64,000 nucleotides of DNA from Sphingomonadales bacterium (GCA_027486415.1 JAIXPC010000008.1:1-64000); one strand, 5' to 3'; counted from the stretch's first letter, positions 41,428-53,512 are shown. Notes: a model not told the origin generated them from the sequence alone. Numbers and translations: made by a program.

Positions 41428-42792
41428 GTGATAACCACCTTGCTGATCGTCGCTGCCCAGGCAGCCGCTCCAGCCGCCGCCGCCGTTTCCCAACCCGCTG
41501 CTGCACCCGCAAAGGTGGCTGAAACCCGGCTCCCGCCGGCCGATCAGGCGTGGCTGGAGGCACTGAAGGCGCGGCCCGTGGTGGACTTCCCTGCGCGGCT
41601 GCGTGCTGCCGCCGACGCGCTGCCTTCAGTGAACGAAGGTCGGGAAGGCGTGACGATCGCCGACGCCCAGACCCGACAGGCGCGCAGCCGGCTGTTTCCC
41701 GTGCTGGGTGTGGACGTGAACAGCGCCGACACGCTGGCCCGCGATTTCCAGCGGCCATCGACGCAGTTTGAAAGCCTGGTGCCGCGCCAGCGCACTGATG
41801 CCATTGGATCAGTGAGCCAGCTGCTGCTTGACTGGGGCGCCACGTCGGCCCGCATCAGGGCCGGTCGCGCCACCGAAGCCGGCGCAGAGGCCGATTATGA
41901 TCTGGCGCGCACCGATGCGATGATCGCGCTGGTGGGCGTGTGGCACGAAGCTGTCGCCGCCCGCGCCGGGCTGACGCTGGCGCAGGGCCATGCCGCGCGG
42001 CTGACCCGGTTTGCCCGGCTGGTCAGCGCCCGCACCCGCGCCGGCGCCGAAAGCGCGGCAGAAGCCGCACGGGTGGAGGCTGCCGCCGCACAGGGCCAGG
42101 CGCAACTGGCCGAGGCCCGGCGGCGCGATGATGCGGCTCGCGCCCGGCTGGTCGAGCTGTGGGGCAAGGCCGCTGGCGAGCCAGCCCGCGCCCTGCCCCC
42201 ACCCGACATCGGCGACGTGATGGACACGCCCGACGTGCGCGCCGCCAAGGCCGAGGCCGAAGCCCGCCGCGCCGCTGCCCGCGCCGCCAAATCCGATCGC
42301 CTGCCGCGCGTGGAAGCCCGCGTGTCCAGTTCCGCCTTTGACATCGCCGGTCGCGGCCGGCCCGATTACGACGTGCGCGGCACGGTCGCGCTGACGACGC
42401 GCTTTTCAACGGGCGGGGCAGAGGCGGCGCGCGTGTCGGAACTGTCGGCCGCGGCGCGCCGGGCCGATCTCGCCGCCGAACGCATCGCGGCACAGACGGC
42501 GCGCGAACTGGCCGAAGCCGAAGCCGATCTGCGCGCCCGCTCCGCGGCCCTGCCAGCCCAGCGCCGGGCGGCGGAAACCGCGCTGAAGGCGCGGGAATTG
42601 TTCGGAATCCGCTTCACGGCGGCGCGCGGCACGGTGTTCGATCTGCTCGCCGCCGAACGCGAGGCGCTGGAATCGGGCCTGGCGCTGGTTGATGCCGAAA
42701 TCCGGCTGGACATGGCGCGGTGGGTCGTGCTGGCGCGCCGCGGCAGTCTTTTGCAGGTGGTCGACGGCAAGGCCGCCGGCACGTCTCGTTAA
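41428..42792 (+). CDS. TolC-family outer membrane channel of type I secretion
   Basis: About 454 residues. An Ala-rich signal (VITTLLIVAAQAAAPAAAAV) leads into long coiled-coil helices typical of the outer membrane efflux protein family (EGVTIADAQTRQARSRLFPVLGVDV; SQLLLDWGATSARIRAG; LVSARTRAGAESAAEAARVEAAAAQGQAQLAEAR). The second repeat ends with FTAARGTVFDLLAAEREALESGLALVDAEIRLDMARW, a common TolC C-terminal motif. It forms the outer membrane pore. GTG 41428 was preferred to the ORF-track TTG (41419), as the GGGGGGA is about 9 nt from the GTG but almost touches the TTG. It is the first gene of an operon with the ABC and HlyD genes. Confidence 0.88.
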   Translation: MITTLLIVAAQAAAPAAAAVSQPAAAPAKVAETRLPPADQAWLEALKARPVVDFPARLRAAADALPSVNEGREGVTIADAQTRQARSRLFPVLGVDVNSADTLARDFQRPSTQFESLVPRQRTDAIGSVSQLLLDWGATSARIRAGRATEAGAEADYDLARTDAMIALVGVWHEAVAARAGLTLAQGHAARLTRFARLVSARTRAGAESAAEAARVEAAAAQGQAQLAEARRRDDAARARLVELWGKAAGEPARALPPPDIGDVMDTPDVRAAKAEAEARRAAARAAKSDRLPRVEARVSSSAFDIAGRGRPDYDVRGTVALTTRFSTGGAEAARVSELSAAARRADLAAERIAAQTARELAEAEADLRARSAALPAQRRAAETALKARELFGIRFTAARGTVFDLLAAEREALESGLALVDAEIRLDMARWVVLARRGSLLQVVDGKAAGTSR

Positions 42793-42801
42793 GGGTCTGG
42801 T

Positions 42802-44514
42802 GTGAGGGACATCCTGCTGAAATATCTGCCGGCCTGGCTGGCAGACGCGCTGCTGGATCATCGCGGCCTTTATGGTCGAGCGGCAGTCGCGGCGGTGTTC
42901 ACCAACATCTTTGCGCTGGCATCATCACTGTTCTCGATGGTGGTCTACAATCGCATCGTGCCATCGGGGGCGACGGCATCGCTGCTGGCGCTGTCGATCG
43001 GCATGGCGGTGGTGCTGCTGTTCGATTTCATCCTGCGCGTGCTGCGCGGCTGGTTCGTCGATGTGGCCGGCCGCGACGTGGATGCGGCACTGGGCAACCA
43101 GATGTTCGCCCGCCTGCTGCAGATGCGGCTGGCCGATCGCCAGGGCTCGGCCGGCGCCTTTTCCGGCCTGCTGCGCGAACTGGAAACCATCCGCGAAACC
43201 TTGGCATCCACCACGCTGGTCGCGCTGGTGGATCTGCCGTTCACGCTGCTGTTCCTTGCCGTCATCGCACTGATCGGTGGGCAGCTTGTGCTGGTGCCGC
43301 TGCTGATGATCCCGGTGGTGGTCATCGCCAGCCTGGCCGTGCAGCCCTCGCTCGACCGGCTGGCGCGCGAAAACCTGGGCCAGGGCTTTTCCAAGCAGGG
43401 CGTTGTCGTCGAAACCGTGTCGGGACTGGAAACGGTGAAGGCGGGGCGCGCCGGGCCGATGCTGAATGCGCGCTGGAACCAGGCGATGGGCGACAATGCC
43501 GGCAGTGCGCTGTCGAGCCGGCTGCTGTCGGCCGTTGCCATCAACGTCGCCGCGTCGGCACAGACCTTTGCCTATGTCGGCACGCTGATCCACGGCGTGA
43601 TGCTGATCACGGCCGGCGAACTGTCGTCGGGTGCGCTGATCGCGGCATCGATCCTGGCCGGGCGCGTGGTCGCCCCCTTGAGCCAGGTGGCCGGTCTGCT
43701 CACGCGCCTGTCGGCCAGCCGGGCGGCAGTGGCGCGGCTCGATCAGTTCATGGCAACGCCGCTGGCTGCCGGCACATCGGCCAGCGTGCGCCGAACCAGG
43801 TTGGACGGCAGCATCGAATTTCGCGACGTCAGTTTCCGTTATCCCGGAAAGGGGCAGTCGGCGTTGAATGGCATCAACCTGCGGATCAATCCCGGCGAAC
43901 GGGTGGCGATCATCGGCCGGGTGGGATCGGGCAAATCCTCGATCGCGCGGCTGGTGCTCGGCCTGTATCAGCCCGATGCCGGCCAGGTGCTGATCGATGG
44001 CGCCGATATCCGCCAGCTGCATCCCGATGATCTGAGGGCCAATATCGGCGCGGTGCTGCAGGACGTGACGCTGTTTTCCGGCTCGATCCGGGACAATATC
44101 ACCCTGACCGATGCGACGCTGGATGATGACGAACTGATCCGCGTGTCCAAGTTGTCTGGCACGCACGATGTGGTGGGCGCGCTGGAAAACGGCTTCGACC
44201 TGGCGCTGGCCGATCGCGGTGAAGGCCTTTCCGGCGGGCAGAAACAGGGCATTGCCATTGCCCGTGCGCTGGCCGGCAAGCCGCCCATCCTGGTGTTCGA
44301 TGAACCAACCAGTGCCATGGACAACCAGGCCGAAGCGCAGCTGGTGGCACGGCTGGAAACCGAACTTGCCGGGCGCACCTTCGTGCTCGTCACCCACCGC
44401 CAGCTGATGCTGAAGCTGGTGACGCGGGTGATCGTCGTGGCGGGCGGCAAGATCGTTGCCGACGGCCCGCGCGATGCCGTCCTCAAGACTCTTGCCGGCG
44501 GAGGCCCGGGATGA
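42802..44514 (+). CDS. Type I secretion ABC transporter (permease-ATPase)
   Basis: A 570-residue half-transporter. The N-terminal 300 residues contain about six membrane helices with no N-terminal C39 peptidase domain, so it belongs to the PrtD/LapB/RTX-exporter class. The ATPase domain has Walker A GRVGSGKSS, signature LSGGQKQGIAIARAL, Walker B PILVFDEPTSAMD and a His switch in VLVTHRQ. It drives export of an RTX protein, most likely the divergent nuclease. The start is GTG with AAGGG upstream, 9 bp after the TolC-like stop. The stop overlaps the HlyD start (ATGA). Confidence 0.93.
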   Translation: MRDILLKYLPAWLADALLDHRGLYGRAAVAAVFTNIFALASSLFSMVVYNRIVPSGATASLLALSIGMAVVLLFDFILRVLRGWFVDVAGRDVDAALGNQMFARLLQMRLADRQGSAGAFSGLLRELETIRETLASTTLVALVDLPFTLLFLAVIALIGGQLVLVPLLMIPVVVIASLAVQPSLDRLARENLGQGFSKQGVVVETVSGLETVKAGRAGPMLNARWNQAMGDNAGSALSSRLLSAVAINVAASAQTFAYVGTLIHGVMLITAGELSSGALIAASILAGRVVAPLSQVAGLLTRLSASRAAVARLDQFMATPLAAGTSASVRRTRLDGSIEFRDVSFRYPGKGQSALNGINLRINPGERVAIIGRVGSGKSSIARLVLGLYQPDAGQVLIDGADIRQLHPDDLRANIGAVLQDVTLFSGSIRDNITLTDATLDDDELIRVSKLSGTHDVVGALENGFDLALADRGEGLSGGQKQGIAIARALAGKPPILVFDEPTSAMDNQAEAQLVARLETELAGRTFVLVTHRQLMLKLVTRVIVVAGGKIVADGPRDAVLKTLAGGGPG

Positions 44515-45809
44515 GCCGTTTCACCGACACGCTGCTCACCATGGGCGGTCGCCGCCGTGATGTCGCCGGCCTGTTGCTATGGAGCATCGTGGGCTTTTCG
44601 ACGATCATGCTGGCCTGGGCAGCGCTGGCGCGGCTGGAGGTGGTGATCCCGGCGCAGGGCCAGATCATCCCGGCATCGCAGCTGCAGGTCTTGTCCAATC
44701 TGGAAGGCGGCACGCTGGCGCGGATCGCGGTCAAGCCCGGACAGCGCGTGAAGCAGGGCCAATTGCTGATGCAGCTGGATCCGGTGCTGCGTCAATCCGA
44801 AGCCACGTCGGGCCAGGCCAGCGTCGATGCGCTGAAGGCGCGGGCGGCGCGGCTGGCGGCCGAAGCCCGCGGCGAACGCGCGCCGGTGGCGGTGGAAGGC
44901 GTTGACCCCGCCCTGCTGGCCAACGAACAGGCCTTGCAGCGCAGTGACGCGCAGGCTGTCGCGGCCGAGCGCAGCATGGCCATCGCCCGCGCCGAACAGG
45001 CCCGCCGCGCCGCTGCCGAGGCCGAAGCCACGCTGGCCCAGCGGCGGGAGGCCCTGCGACTGGCCACGCGCGAGGAGCAGGTGATGCGGCCGCTGGTGGA
45101 ACAGGGCGCTGAACCGGCGCTGTCGCTGGACCGGGCCATCAGCCAGCGCGCGCAGGCCCAATCGGCCGTGCTGGCAGCCGAGGAAAATCTGCGCCGCGCG
45201 CAGGCCGCCGTGGCCGAAGCCCGGCGCGGGATCGGTGCCGTCGATGCGAAATTCTTCAACCGAGCCGCCGAAGCACTGGCGGCCACCAATGCCGAACTGG
45301 CCAGCCGCAGCGGCCAGCAACCGGCGCTGGCCGACCGGCTGGCCCGCACGCAGGTGCGCGCGCCCGTGGCCGGGATCGTCAGCCGGCTGCGGGTGACGAC
45401 GCCAGGTGCCGCCGTTGGCCCCGGTGAACCGCTGGTGGAACTGGTGCCGGCCGGCGACAAGTTGCTGGTGGAGGCCAAGGTGTCACCCGCCGATATCGGC
45501 TTTGTCGCTGCCGGGCAGCCGGCGCGGATCAGGGTTTCCGCCTATGATTACAGCATCTACGGCGCGCTGGACGGCGTGGTGCAAAGCGTGGCGCCAGATG
45601 CGGTGGTGGACGAACGCACCGGTGCCGTGCATTTCCTGGTGCGGATTGCCCTGCCCGGTGCCTGCTTCCCGACGGCCAACGCTGGCTGTCTGCCGCTTGG
45701 CCCCGGGATGTTGGCGGATGTCAGCCTGCTGGGTCCGAAGCGGTCGGTCCTATCCTATCTGCTCAGCCCGCTGACGCAGATCTCGAGCAGCGCCTTCCGC
45801 GAAAAGTGA
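44511..45809 (+). CDS. HlyD-family membrane fusion protein of type I secretion
   Basis: A 432-residue periplasmic adaptor. One N-terminal membrane helix (GLLLWSIVGFSTIMLAWAALARLE) is followed by a lipoyl-like half (VLSNLEGGTLARIAVKPGQRVKQGQLLMQLDPV), a long coiled coil of Ala/Arg/Glu residues (about 100-280) and the second lipoyl half (TQVRAPVAGIVSRLRVTTPGAAVGPGEPLVELVPAGDKLLVEAKV). It links the ABC transporter to the TolC-like pore. It is the last gene of the secretion operon. Its end is 3 bp from the convergent XRE gene. Confidence 0.92.
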   Translation: MSRFTDTLLTMGGRRRDVAGLLLWSIVGFSTIMLAWAALARLEVVIPAQGQIIPASQLQVLSNLEGGTLARIAVKPGQRVKQGQLLMQLDPVLRQSEATSGQASVDALKARAARLAAEARGERAPVAVEGVDPALLANEQALQRSDAQAVAAERSMAIARAEQARRAAAEAEATLAQRREALRLATREEQVMRPLVEQGAEPALSLDRAISQRAQAQSAVLAAEENLRRAQAAVAEARRGIGAVDAKFFNRAAEALAATNAELASRSGQQPALADRLARTQVRAPVAGIVSRLRVTTPGAAVGPGEPLVELVPAGDKLLVEAKVSPADIGFVAAGQPARIRVSAYDYSIYGALDGVVQSVAPDAVVDERTGAVHFLVRIALPGACFPTANAGCLPLGPGMLADVSLLGPKRSVLSYLLSPLTQISSSAFREK

Positions 45810-45812
45810 CGG

Positions 45813-46022
45813 TCAGCCTTCCGGGCGGAATTCCAACAGATCGCCCACCGTGCAATCAAGCGCGACACACAGGCGATGGAGCACATCAAGATCAACGCGC
45901 TCGGCCTCGTCGTGATAGAGGCGAGTCAAGGTTCCACGGCTGATCGACGTCAATCTCGCCAGTTGCGTGATCTTGATACGACGTTCCCCCAGGCGGACAG
46001 ACAGCATCGAACGCACTGCCAT
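45813..46022 (-). CDS. Small XRE-family (HTH_26 type) regulator
   Basis: The ORF-track frame is 194 residues, but only the last 69 look real: MAVRSMLSVRLGERRIKITQLARLTSISRGTLTRLYHDEAERVDLDVLHRLCVALDCTVGDLLEF. This is a complete Cro/C1-type helix-turn-helix of the HTH_26/YozG type. Upstream codons show no family resemblance, and GAGGGGAAACTGTA places a good ribosome binding site before the ATG at 46022. An 18-bp palindrome 40-57 bp upstream may be its operator. It converges on the type I secretion operon with 3 bp between the stops; it could regulate itself and perhaps nearby genes. Confidence 0.85.
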   Translation of the reverse strand: MAVRSMLSVRLGERRIKITQLARLTSISRGTLTRLYHDEAERVDLDVLHRLCVALDCTVGDLLEFRPEG

Positions 46023-46061
46023 TACAGTTTCCCCTCGCGACTTGCGTTGTAAGTTCTCGTA

Positions 46062-46079
46062 TCGTTCGGCACCGAACGA
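46062..46079. promoter_or_regulatory. Palindrome TCGTTCGG-CA-CCGAACGA, candidate XRE operator
   Basis: A perfect 8-bp inverted repeat with a 2-bp spacer lies 40-57 bp before the XRE start codon. On the minus strand it is flanked by TTGTCG and TACGAG in roughly promoter-like spacing (15 bp), so the palindrome would sit between -35 and -10 elements, a typical place for autorepression. Confidence 0.5.
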
Positions 46080-46329
46080 CAAATGAGCGCAGCACCCGCT
46101 TTCATGAAGCAACAATACGCACTTCCAGGAATACAAAACCTTAAGAACAACTTTGACCCCGGCATCTATTTTCCGCGAATTTGCAAAGCATGCTATGTCA
46201 CAGCCTTGCGGCACTGACCACCCGAAGTTTTGCTGATTACATTGCAAATGAATATCAAAAATGCCGAATATCGCCGAACTGCTTGCCGCGATCTTCATGG
46301 CTCCACGCTTCACAAAATATTGAGTTTCT

Positions 46330-46378
46330 TTGCGTTTGACGCAAGCGGGCTGCCCCGGTGCGGCGTTCGCACCGGGGC
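46330..46378 (-). terminator. Tandem hairpins after the sortilin-like gene
   Basis: GCCCCGGTGC and GCACCGGGGC (46352-46378) form a perfect 10-bp stem with a 7-nt loop about 50 bp after the stop of the minus-strand repeat-protein gene. A smaller hairpin, TTGCGT-TTG-ACGCAA (46330-46344), follows in the same transcript. There is no long T-run, but the strong stem makes termination likely. Confidence 0.5.
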
Positions 46379-46427
46379 TCCATTCGCTGTCAACCATGTG
46401 CTGCAGCTCGTCCGCTGTGGCAGGCCC

Positions 46428-49544
<3,117 letters not shown>

Positions 49545-49626
49545 ATCACTCTGCTCCCTCAATTCGTGGGCCCCAGTTAGCAGGCCGCCGGCAACGCGCC
49601 AACGCGATCGGGCCGGCACCGGTTGT

Positions 49627-50463
49627 TTAAGAGAGGGCGCGCCAGAAGCTGAAGAGGCTGCTGGCCAGCAGCACGCTGCCGACAAGCAGCAGCAGTCGCG
49701 CCGAGGACACCCGCGCCGCGATGATCGCGCCCAGCGGCGCTGCCAGCAGCCCACCAATGATCAAGCCGACGACGGCGGTGGAAAATGCCGCCAGACCCAT
49801 CTGCGACAGGAAACTGGCGGAAATCGCCATGGTCACCAGGAATTCGGCAGTGTTGACCGTTCCGATCGTGGTGCGTGGCGGCGCGCCCTGGATCAGCAGG
49901 TTGGACGTGACGATCGGCCCCCAGCCGCCGCCGCCGGCCGCATCCAGAAATCCGCCCACCAGGCCCAGCGGCGGCACCAGTTGCGGTGGTCGCGCCGGCG
50001 GGCCGTGATCGACCCGCCACGACCGCCACAGCAGATAGACGCCGATGACGGCAAGATAGATCATCACGAACGGCCGCGCCTGCGCCGCATCGATGTTCGA
50101 CAGCACATAGGCCCCCAGAGCGCCGCCCACCATGCCGGGGATCGCCAGTCGGGCCAGCAGCCCCCAATCGACATTGCGATAGATGATGTGGCTGATCGCA
50201 GAGGCCGCGGTGGTGAAACATTCGACGAGGTGGACATTGGCCGATGCCCGCGCCGGCGGCAGGCCAACCATGCCGACCAGCATCAGGTTGGTGATCAGCC
50301 CGAACGCCATGCCCATCGCGCCATCGACAAGCTGCGCGACGAAGCCCACCAGCACGAAGGGCAGCAGCGCCTGCAACTGGTCGAGAGTGAGTTCCTGCAA
50401 CGGCGTCAGCCCGTTGGCAGGGAAAGGGGGGCGGGTGCCGGCATCATTGCTGGCAGACTGCAT
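49627..50463 (-). CDS. TSUP (TauE/SafE) family sulfite/anion permease
   Basis: A 278-residue membrane protein with about eight hydrophobic segments in two repeats. PFVLVGFVAQLVDGAMGMAFGLITNLMLVGMVGLPPARASANVHLVECFTTAASAISHI is the first repeat, and PLGLVGGFLDAAGGGGWGPIVTSNLLIQGAPPRTTIGTVNTAEFLVT the second with the family GGGGWGP motif. TSUP proteins move sulfite, sulfonates or other small anions. Start MQSASND at 50463 is the first plausible ATG; there is no clear ribosome binding site. The ORF-track frame runs 109 codons further into the divergent sigma-factor gene, which is an artefact. Confidence 0.82.
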   Translation of the reverse strand: MQSASNDAGTRPPFPANGLTPLQELTLDQLQALLPFVLVGFVAQLVDGAMGMAFGLITNLMLVGMVGLPPARASANVHLVECFTTAASAISHIIYRNVDWGLLARLAIPGMVGGALGAYVLSNIDAAQARPFVMIYLAVIGVYLLWRSWRVDHGPPARPPQLVPPLGLVGGFLDAAGGGGWGPIVTSNLLIQGAPPRTTIGTVNTAEFLVTMAISASFLSQMGLAAFSTAVVGLIIGGLLAAPLGAIIAARVSSARLLLLVGSVLLASSLFSFWRALS

Positions 50464-50629
50464 GAAGCAAGGCCGGCGCACAATCCCGCCGCGACATCGT
50501 GATGGCGCGCTGCGACGTATTGATTTCCTTGCCACAGGCGCGAAAAGCCATTCACACTGGGGGGCAAGTTGCAGATTCCCATACGGGATCAGCACGCTGC
50601 TGCGTCTGGGCAGATCGAAGGGGGCGCGC

Positions 50630-51142
50630 ATGCGCAATGCCGTGGTTCGGGCAGGGATGGAGGAGCTGGTGGCGCAGCACCGGCTGCCGCTGCTGCGTTT
50701 CTTCCAGCGCCGGGTCGGGCCGGGCGACGAAGCCGAGGACCTGGTGCAGGACGTGTTCAGCCGGCTGGCCGCACGCGACCTTGCCGCCATCGAGAATATC
50801 CAGGGTTATGTCTTCCAGATTGCCGCCAACGTGCTGCGTGACCGCGCCCGCCGGGCCGGGGTGCGGCGGATCATGGCCGAAGTCCCCAATGATCACGAGA
50901 TCATCGACGAGGCCGGTTTCTCGCCCGAGCAGATATTGCAAAGCCGCGAGGCGCTGCAGATGATGGTGGATGCGCTTTACGAGCTGCCCGAATCCGTTCG
51001 CAGCGTGTTCAGCCAGTACCACTTTGATGGCGTCGCCCAGGTCGAGATCTCGCGGCGCATGGAATTGTCGTTGAGCACGGTCGAAAAGCACATGGCCAAG
51101 GCCAACGCCCACCTGCTGAAACGGCTGCGGAACGCCCGATGA
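50630..51142 (+). CDS. FecI-like ECF RNA polymerase sigma factor
   Basis: A 170-residue sigma-70 family protein. Region 2 includes LLRFFQRRVGPGDEAEDLVQDVFSRLA and NIQGYVFQIAANVLRDRARR. Region 4 includes LPESVRSVFSQYHFDGVAQVEISRRMELSLSTVEKHMAKA, the -35 recognition helix-turn-helix. It is followed by a FecR-like gene with a 4-bp ATGA overlap. Such pairs control TonB receptor genes through cell-surface signalling; the STN-domain receptor at 53625-56807 is the obvious partner. ATG 50630 follows GAAGGGGG. The ORF-track frame extends far upstream and is not credible. Confidence 0.9.
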   Translation: MRNAVVRAGMEELVAQHRLPLLRFFQRRVGPGDEAEDLVQDVFSRLAARDLAAIENIQGYVFQIAANVLRDRARRAGVRRIMAEVPNDHEIIDEAGFSPEQILQSREALQMMVDALYELPESVRSVFSQYHFDGVAQVEISRRMELSLSTVEKHMAKANAHLLKRLRNAR

Positions 51143-52176
51143 GCGACGTGGACGAGCCTTTTGACGCCGATGCCGCTGCCGCCGCGTGGGATGCAAGACT
51201 GCGTAGCGCGCAGGCCACCGACGAGGATCATCGCGCCTTCCAGAACTGGCTGCACGCAGCGCCGGAACACCACGACGCCTACGACCGGCTGCAGGCCGCC
51301 TTGCGCGCGCTGCGCCGTCACGGCGATCTGCCCGAACTGAGCGCGCTGCGCGACGAGGCGCGGCGCACGGTAGCAGCCAACCGCAAGCGCCGGTGGCAGC
51401 GGCGCTGGGCCCAGCGAGGCCTGTCGATTGCCGCAAGCATTGCCGCCATCGGACTGTATTTCGGCCTGCCGCAGGATGTCCGGCCACTGACGCCCGCGTC
51501 CATTGAACAGACGTTCGCGACCACATCGGAACAGCGCACACGGATAAAACTGGTCGACGGGTCACTGGTGACGCTCGATTCCGGCACGCGCATTGCCGTG
51601 CGATTTGCGCCGGGCAACCGGGCCGTGCGCCTGATCAGCGGGCGGGCGCTGTTCCGCGTCGCAAAGGATGCGGCGCGGCCGTTCACGGTGACGGCCGGCG
51701 ATCGCACCGTCACGGCATTGGGCACGGTGTTTGATGTGCGGGTGCTGCCGCGCGAGATGCGGGTGACACTGGCCGAAGGCATGGTGGCCGTCCGCCCCGT
51801 CACCGGCCCCGGCGCCGTGCAGCATATCCTGCAACCGCGCCAGCAGCTGGTGGCAATGGCTGGCAGTGCCTCTGCTGCGGTGCGAACGGTCGATCTTCGC
51901 ACGGTGCTGGCGTGGGCCGATCGCCAATTCTTCTTTGAAGACGAACCGTTGGCCACGGCGGCGGAGGAGATCAACCGCTCGACCGATCTGACTTTGGTGG
52001 TCGATCCTGCCGTCGCCTCGTTGCGGATCAACGGCGTCTTCCGCGTCCGCGACGAAGCGGCCTTTGCCGAGGCGCTGGAACTGGCGCTGCCGGTGGCCGT
52101 GCGCCGCGACGGCAATGGCCGGCTGATCGTCACCCGTGCCGGTGGCAAACCCTTGAACGTTGCAACCAAAGAGTGA
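51139..52176 (+). CDS. FecR-family anti-sigma/signal transducer
   Basis: A 345-residue membrane protein. The N-terminal DUF4880-like part is cytoplasmic (AAAAWDARLRSAQATDEDHRAFQNWLHAAPEHHDAYDRL) and would bind the sigma factor. A single membrane helix (RGLSIAASIAAIGLYFGLP) near residue 95 is followed by the periplasmic FecR domain (RIKLVDGSLVTLDSGTRIAVRFAPGNRAVRLISGRALFRVAKD) and a C-terminal STN-like fold (FFFEDEPLATAAEEINRSTDLTLVVDPAVASLRINGVF). It senses ligand-loaded TonB receptors through their STN domain. It overlaps the sigma-factor stop by 4 bp and is followed closely by the M28 peptidase. Confidence 0.9.
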   Translation: MSDVDEPFDADAAAAAWDARLRSAQATDEDHRAFQNWLHAAPEHHDAYDRLQAALRALRRHGDLPELSALRDEARRTVAANRKRRWQRRWAQRGLSIAASIAAIGLYFGLPQDVRPLTPASIEQTFATTSEQRTRIKLVDGSLVTLDSGTRIAVRFAPGNRAVRLISGRALFRVAKDAARPFTVTAGDRTVTALGTVFDVRVLPREMRVTLAEGMVAVRPVTGPGAVQHILQPRQQLVAMAGSASAAVRTVDLRTVLAWADRQFFFEDEPLATAAEEINRSTDLTLVVDPAVASLRINGVFRVRDEAAFAEALELALPVAVRRDGNGRLIVTRAGGKPLNVATKE

Positions 52177-52181
52177 GCCTG

Positions 52182-53492
52182 ATGCAAAAATCCCTGTTCC
52201 GCCTGGCCCTGGCCGCATCGCTGATCCCGCTGCCGGCGCTGGCCCAGACCGCGCCCGATCCGGCCCGCCTGAAGGCCGATGTGGAAAAGCTGGTCAGCTT
52301 TGGCACCCGTCACACGCTGTCCGATCCCGATCACCCGACCCGCGGCATTGGCGCTGCCCGGCGCTGGTATGCGGCCGAAATGGCCAAGATCGGCAACGGC
52401 TGCGGTGGCTGCATCAGCGTTTCGACCATCGAGCGCGTCTTCACCAATGATCGCGTGCCCAAGGGCGCCAATGTCGTCGATGTGCTCGCCGTGCAGAAGG
52501 GCCGGGATCCGAACCGCGTCATCATCGTGCAGGGCCATATCGACAGCCGCGTGACCGACGTGATGAACGCCACCGCCGATGCCCCCGGCGCGAACGACGA
52601 TGCGTCGGGCGTGGCGCTGGTGATGGAAGCGGCGCGCATCCTTTCGAAACAGACGTTCGACGCCACCATCATCTATGCCGCGCTGTCGGGCGAGGAGCAG
52701 GGACTTTTGGGCGGCACACTGCTGGCCGAAACCGCCAGGGAACGCGGCTGGGTGGTGAGCGCCGTGCTCAACAACGATATCGTGGGCAACACGATCGGCC
52801 AGAACGGCACCCGAGTAGCCGACCGGGTGCGCGTGTTTTCGGAAGGCATCCGATATTCCGAAAGCCAGGCCGAACAGCTGGCGCGGCGCGGCAATGGCGG
52901 GGAGGACGACGGCCCCAGCCGCGCGCTGGCCAAGGCAATCGATCATGTCGCAACCGGCATCAAGGGCGGGATCGACGTGTTCGTCGATCGCCGGCCCGAC
53001 CGTTTTGGCCGTGGCGGCGATCATGAGCCCTTCCTGCGCCTGGGCTATCCGGCCGTCCGTTTTTCGGTGGGGATCGAAAATTACACCCAGCAGCACCAGG
53101 ATCTGCGGACGGTGGACGGCATCGAATATGGTGACACGCCGGACAAGATGGACTTTCCCTATCTGGCCAAGGTGACGGCGATCAACGTTGCCGCCATCCG
53201 CCGCCTCGCTGCCGCCCCTGCGGCCCCGGCCACCGTGGCGCTGAATGGCGCTGTCGGCAGTGACACCAGGGTCACGTGGGCCGCCGTGCCGAACGCCGCC
53301 GGCTATCGCATCCACTGGCGCCGCAACGACGCGCAGGACTGGACGCAGCACCAGGACGTCGCCGCCGGCACCACCGAGTTGCTGCTGAAGAACCTGATCG
53401 TCGATGATCATTTCTTCGGCGTGGCCGCGCTGGCCGCCGATGGGTCGGAAAGCCTGGTCACCTTCGGCGGCAGCGCACCCCGCCGGCGCTGA
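52182..53492 (+). CDS. Exported M28-family metallopeptidase
   Basis: A 436-residue protein with a signal peptide (MQKSLFRLALAASLIPLPALAQ). The zinc aminopeptidase core shows VIIVQGHIDSR (His, Asp), APGANDDASGVALVMEAARIL (bridging Asp), YAALSGEEQGLLGG (catalytic Glu) and NNDIVGNT, with a final His in GRGGDHEPF. A C-terminal fibronectin-III-like segment (VTWAAVPNAAGYRIHWRRNDAQDW) follows. It likely releases amino acids from peptides in the periplasm or outside. It follows the FecR gene directly (5-bp gap to ATG; an in-frame GTG at 52173 overlaps the fecR stop). This suggests the sigma/FecR/peptidase unit responds to a peptide-like ligand taken up by the facing TonB receptor. A strong terminator follows. 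Confidence 0.88.
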   Translation: MQKSLFRLALAASLIPLPALAQTAPDPARLKADVEKLVSFGTRHTLSDPDHPTRGIGAARRWYAAEMAKIGNGCGGCISVSTIERVFTNDRVPKGANVVDVLAVQKGRDPNRVIIVQGHIDSRVTDVMNATADAPGANDDASGVALVMEAARILSKQTFDATIIYAALSGEEQGLLGGTLLAETARERGWVVSAVLNNDIVGNTIGQNGTRVADRVRVFSEGIRYSESQAEQLARRGNGGEDDGPSRALAKAIDHVATGIKGGIDVFVDRRPDRFGRGGDHEPFLRLGYPAVRFSVGIENYTQQHQDLRTVDGIEYGDTPDKMDFPYLAKVTAINVAAIRRLAAAPAAPATVALNGAVGSDTRVTWAAVPNAAGYRIHWRRNDAQDWTQHQDVAAGTTELLLKNLIVDDHFFGVAALAADGSESLVTFGGSAPRRR

Positions 53493-53512
53493 CCACCCAC
53501 TGCTGCAACACG

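Larger units (their letters stand above)
46023..46427. other. Gene-free interval with palindrome and tandem hairpins
   Basis: This 405-bp gap is much richer in A+T than the rest of the window (for example around 46100-46330). It contains the palindrome at 46062-46079 near the XRE gene and two tandem hairpins at 46330-46378 near the sortilin-like gene. The ORF-track frames in it show no family resemblance. The A+T richness suggests transferred DNA or a regulatory region. Confidence 0.5.

Noticed and set aside
45813-46397. 194-residue reading of the XRE gene
   Set aside because: Only the last 69 residues resemble the family. The upstream codons cover the A+T-rich leader and the palindrome, and a good ribosome binding site precedes the ATG at 46022.
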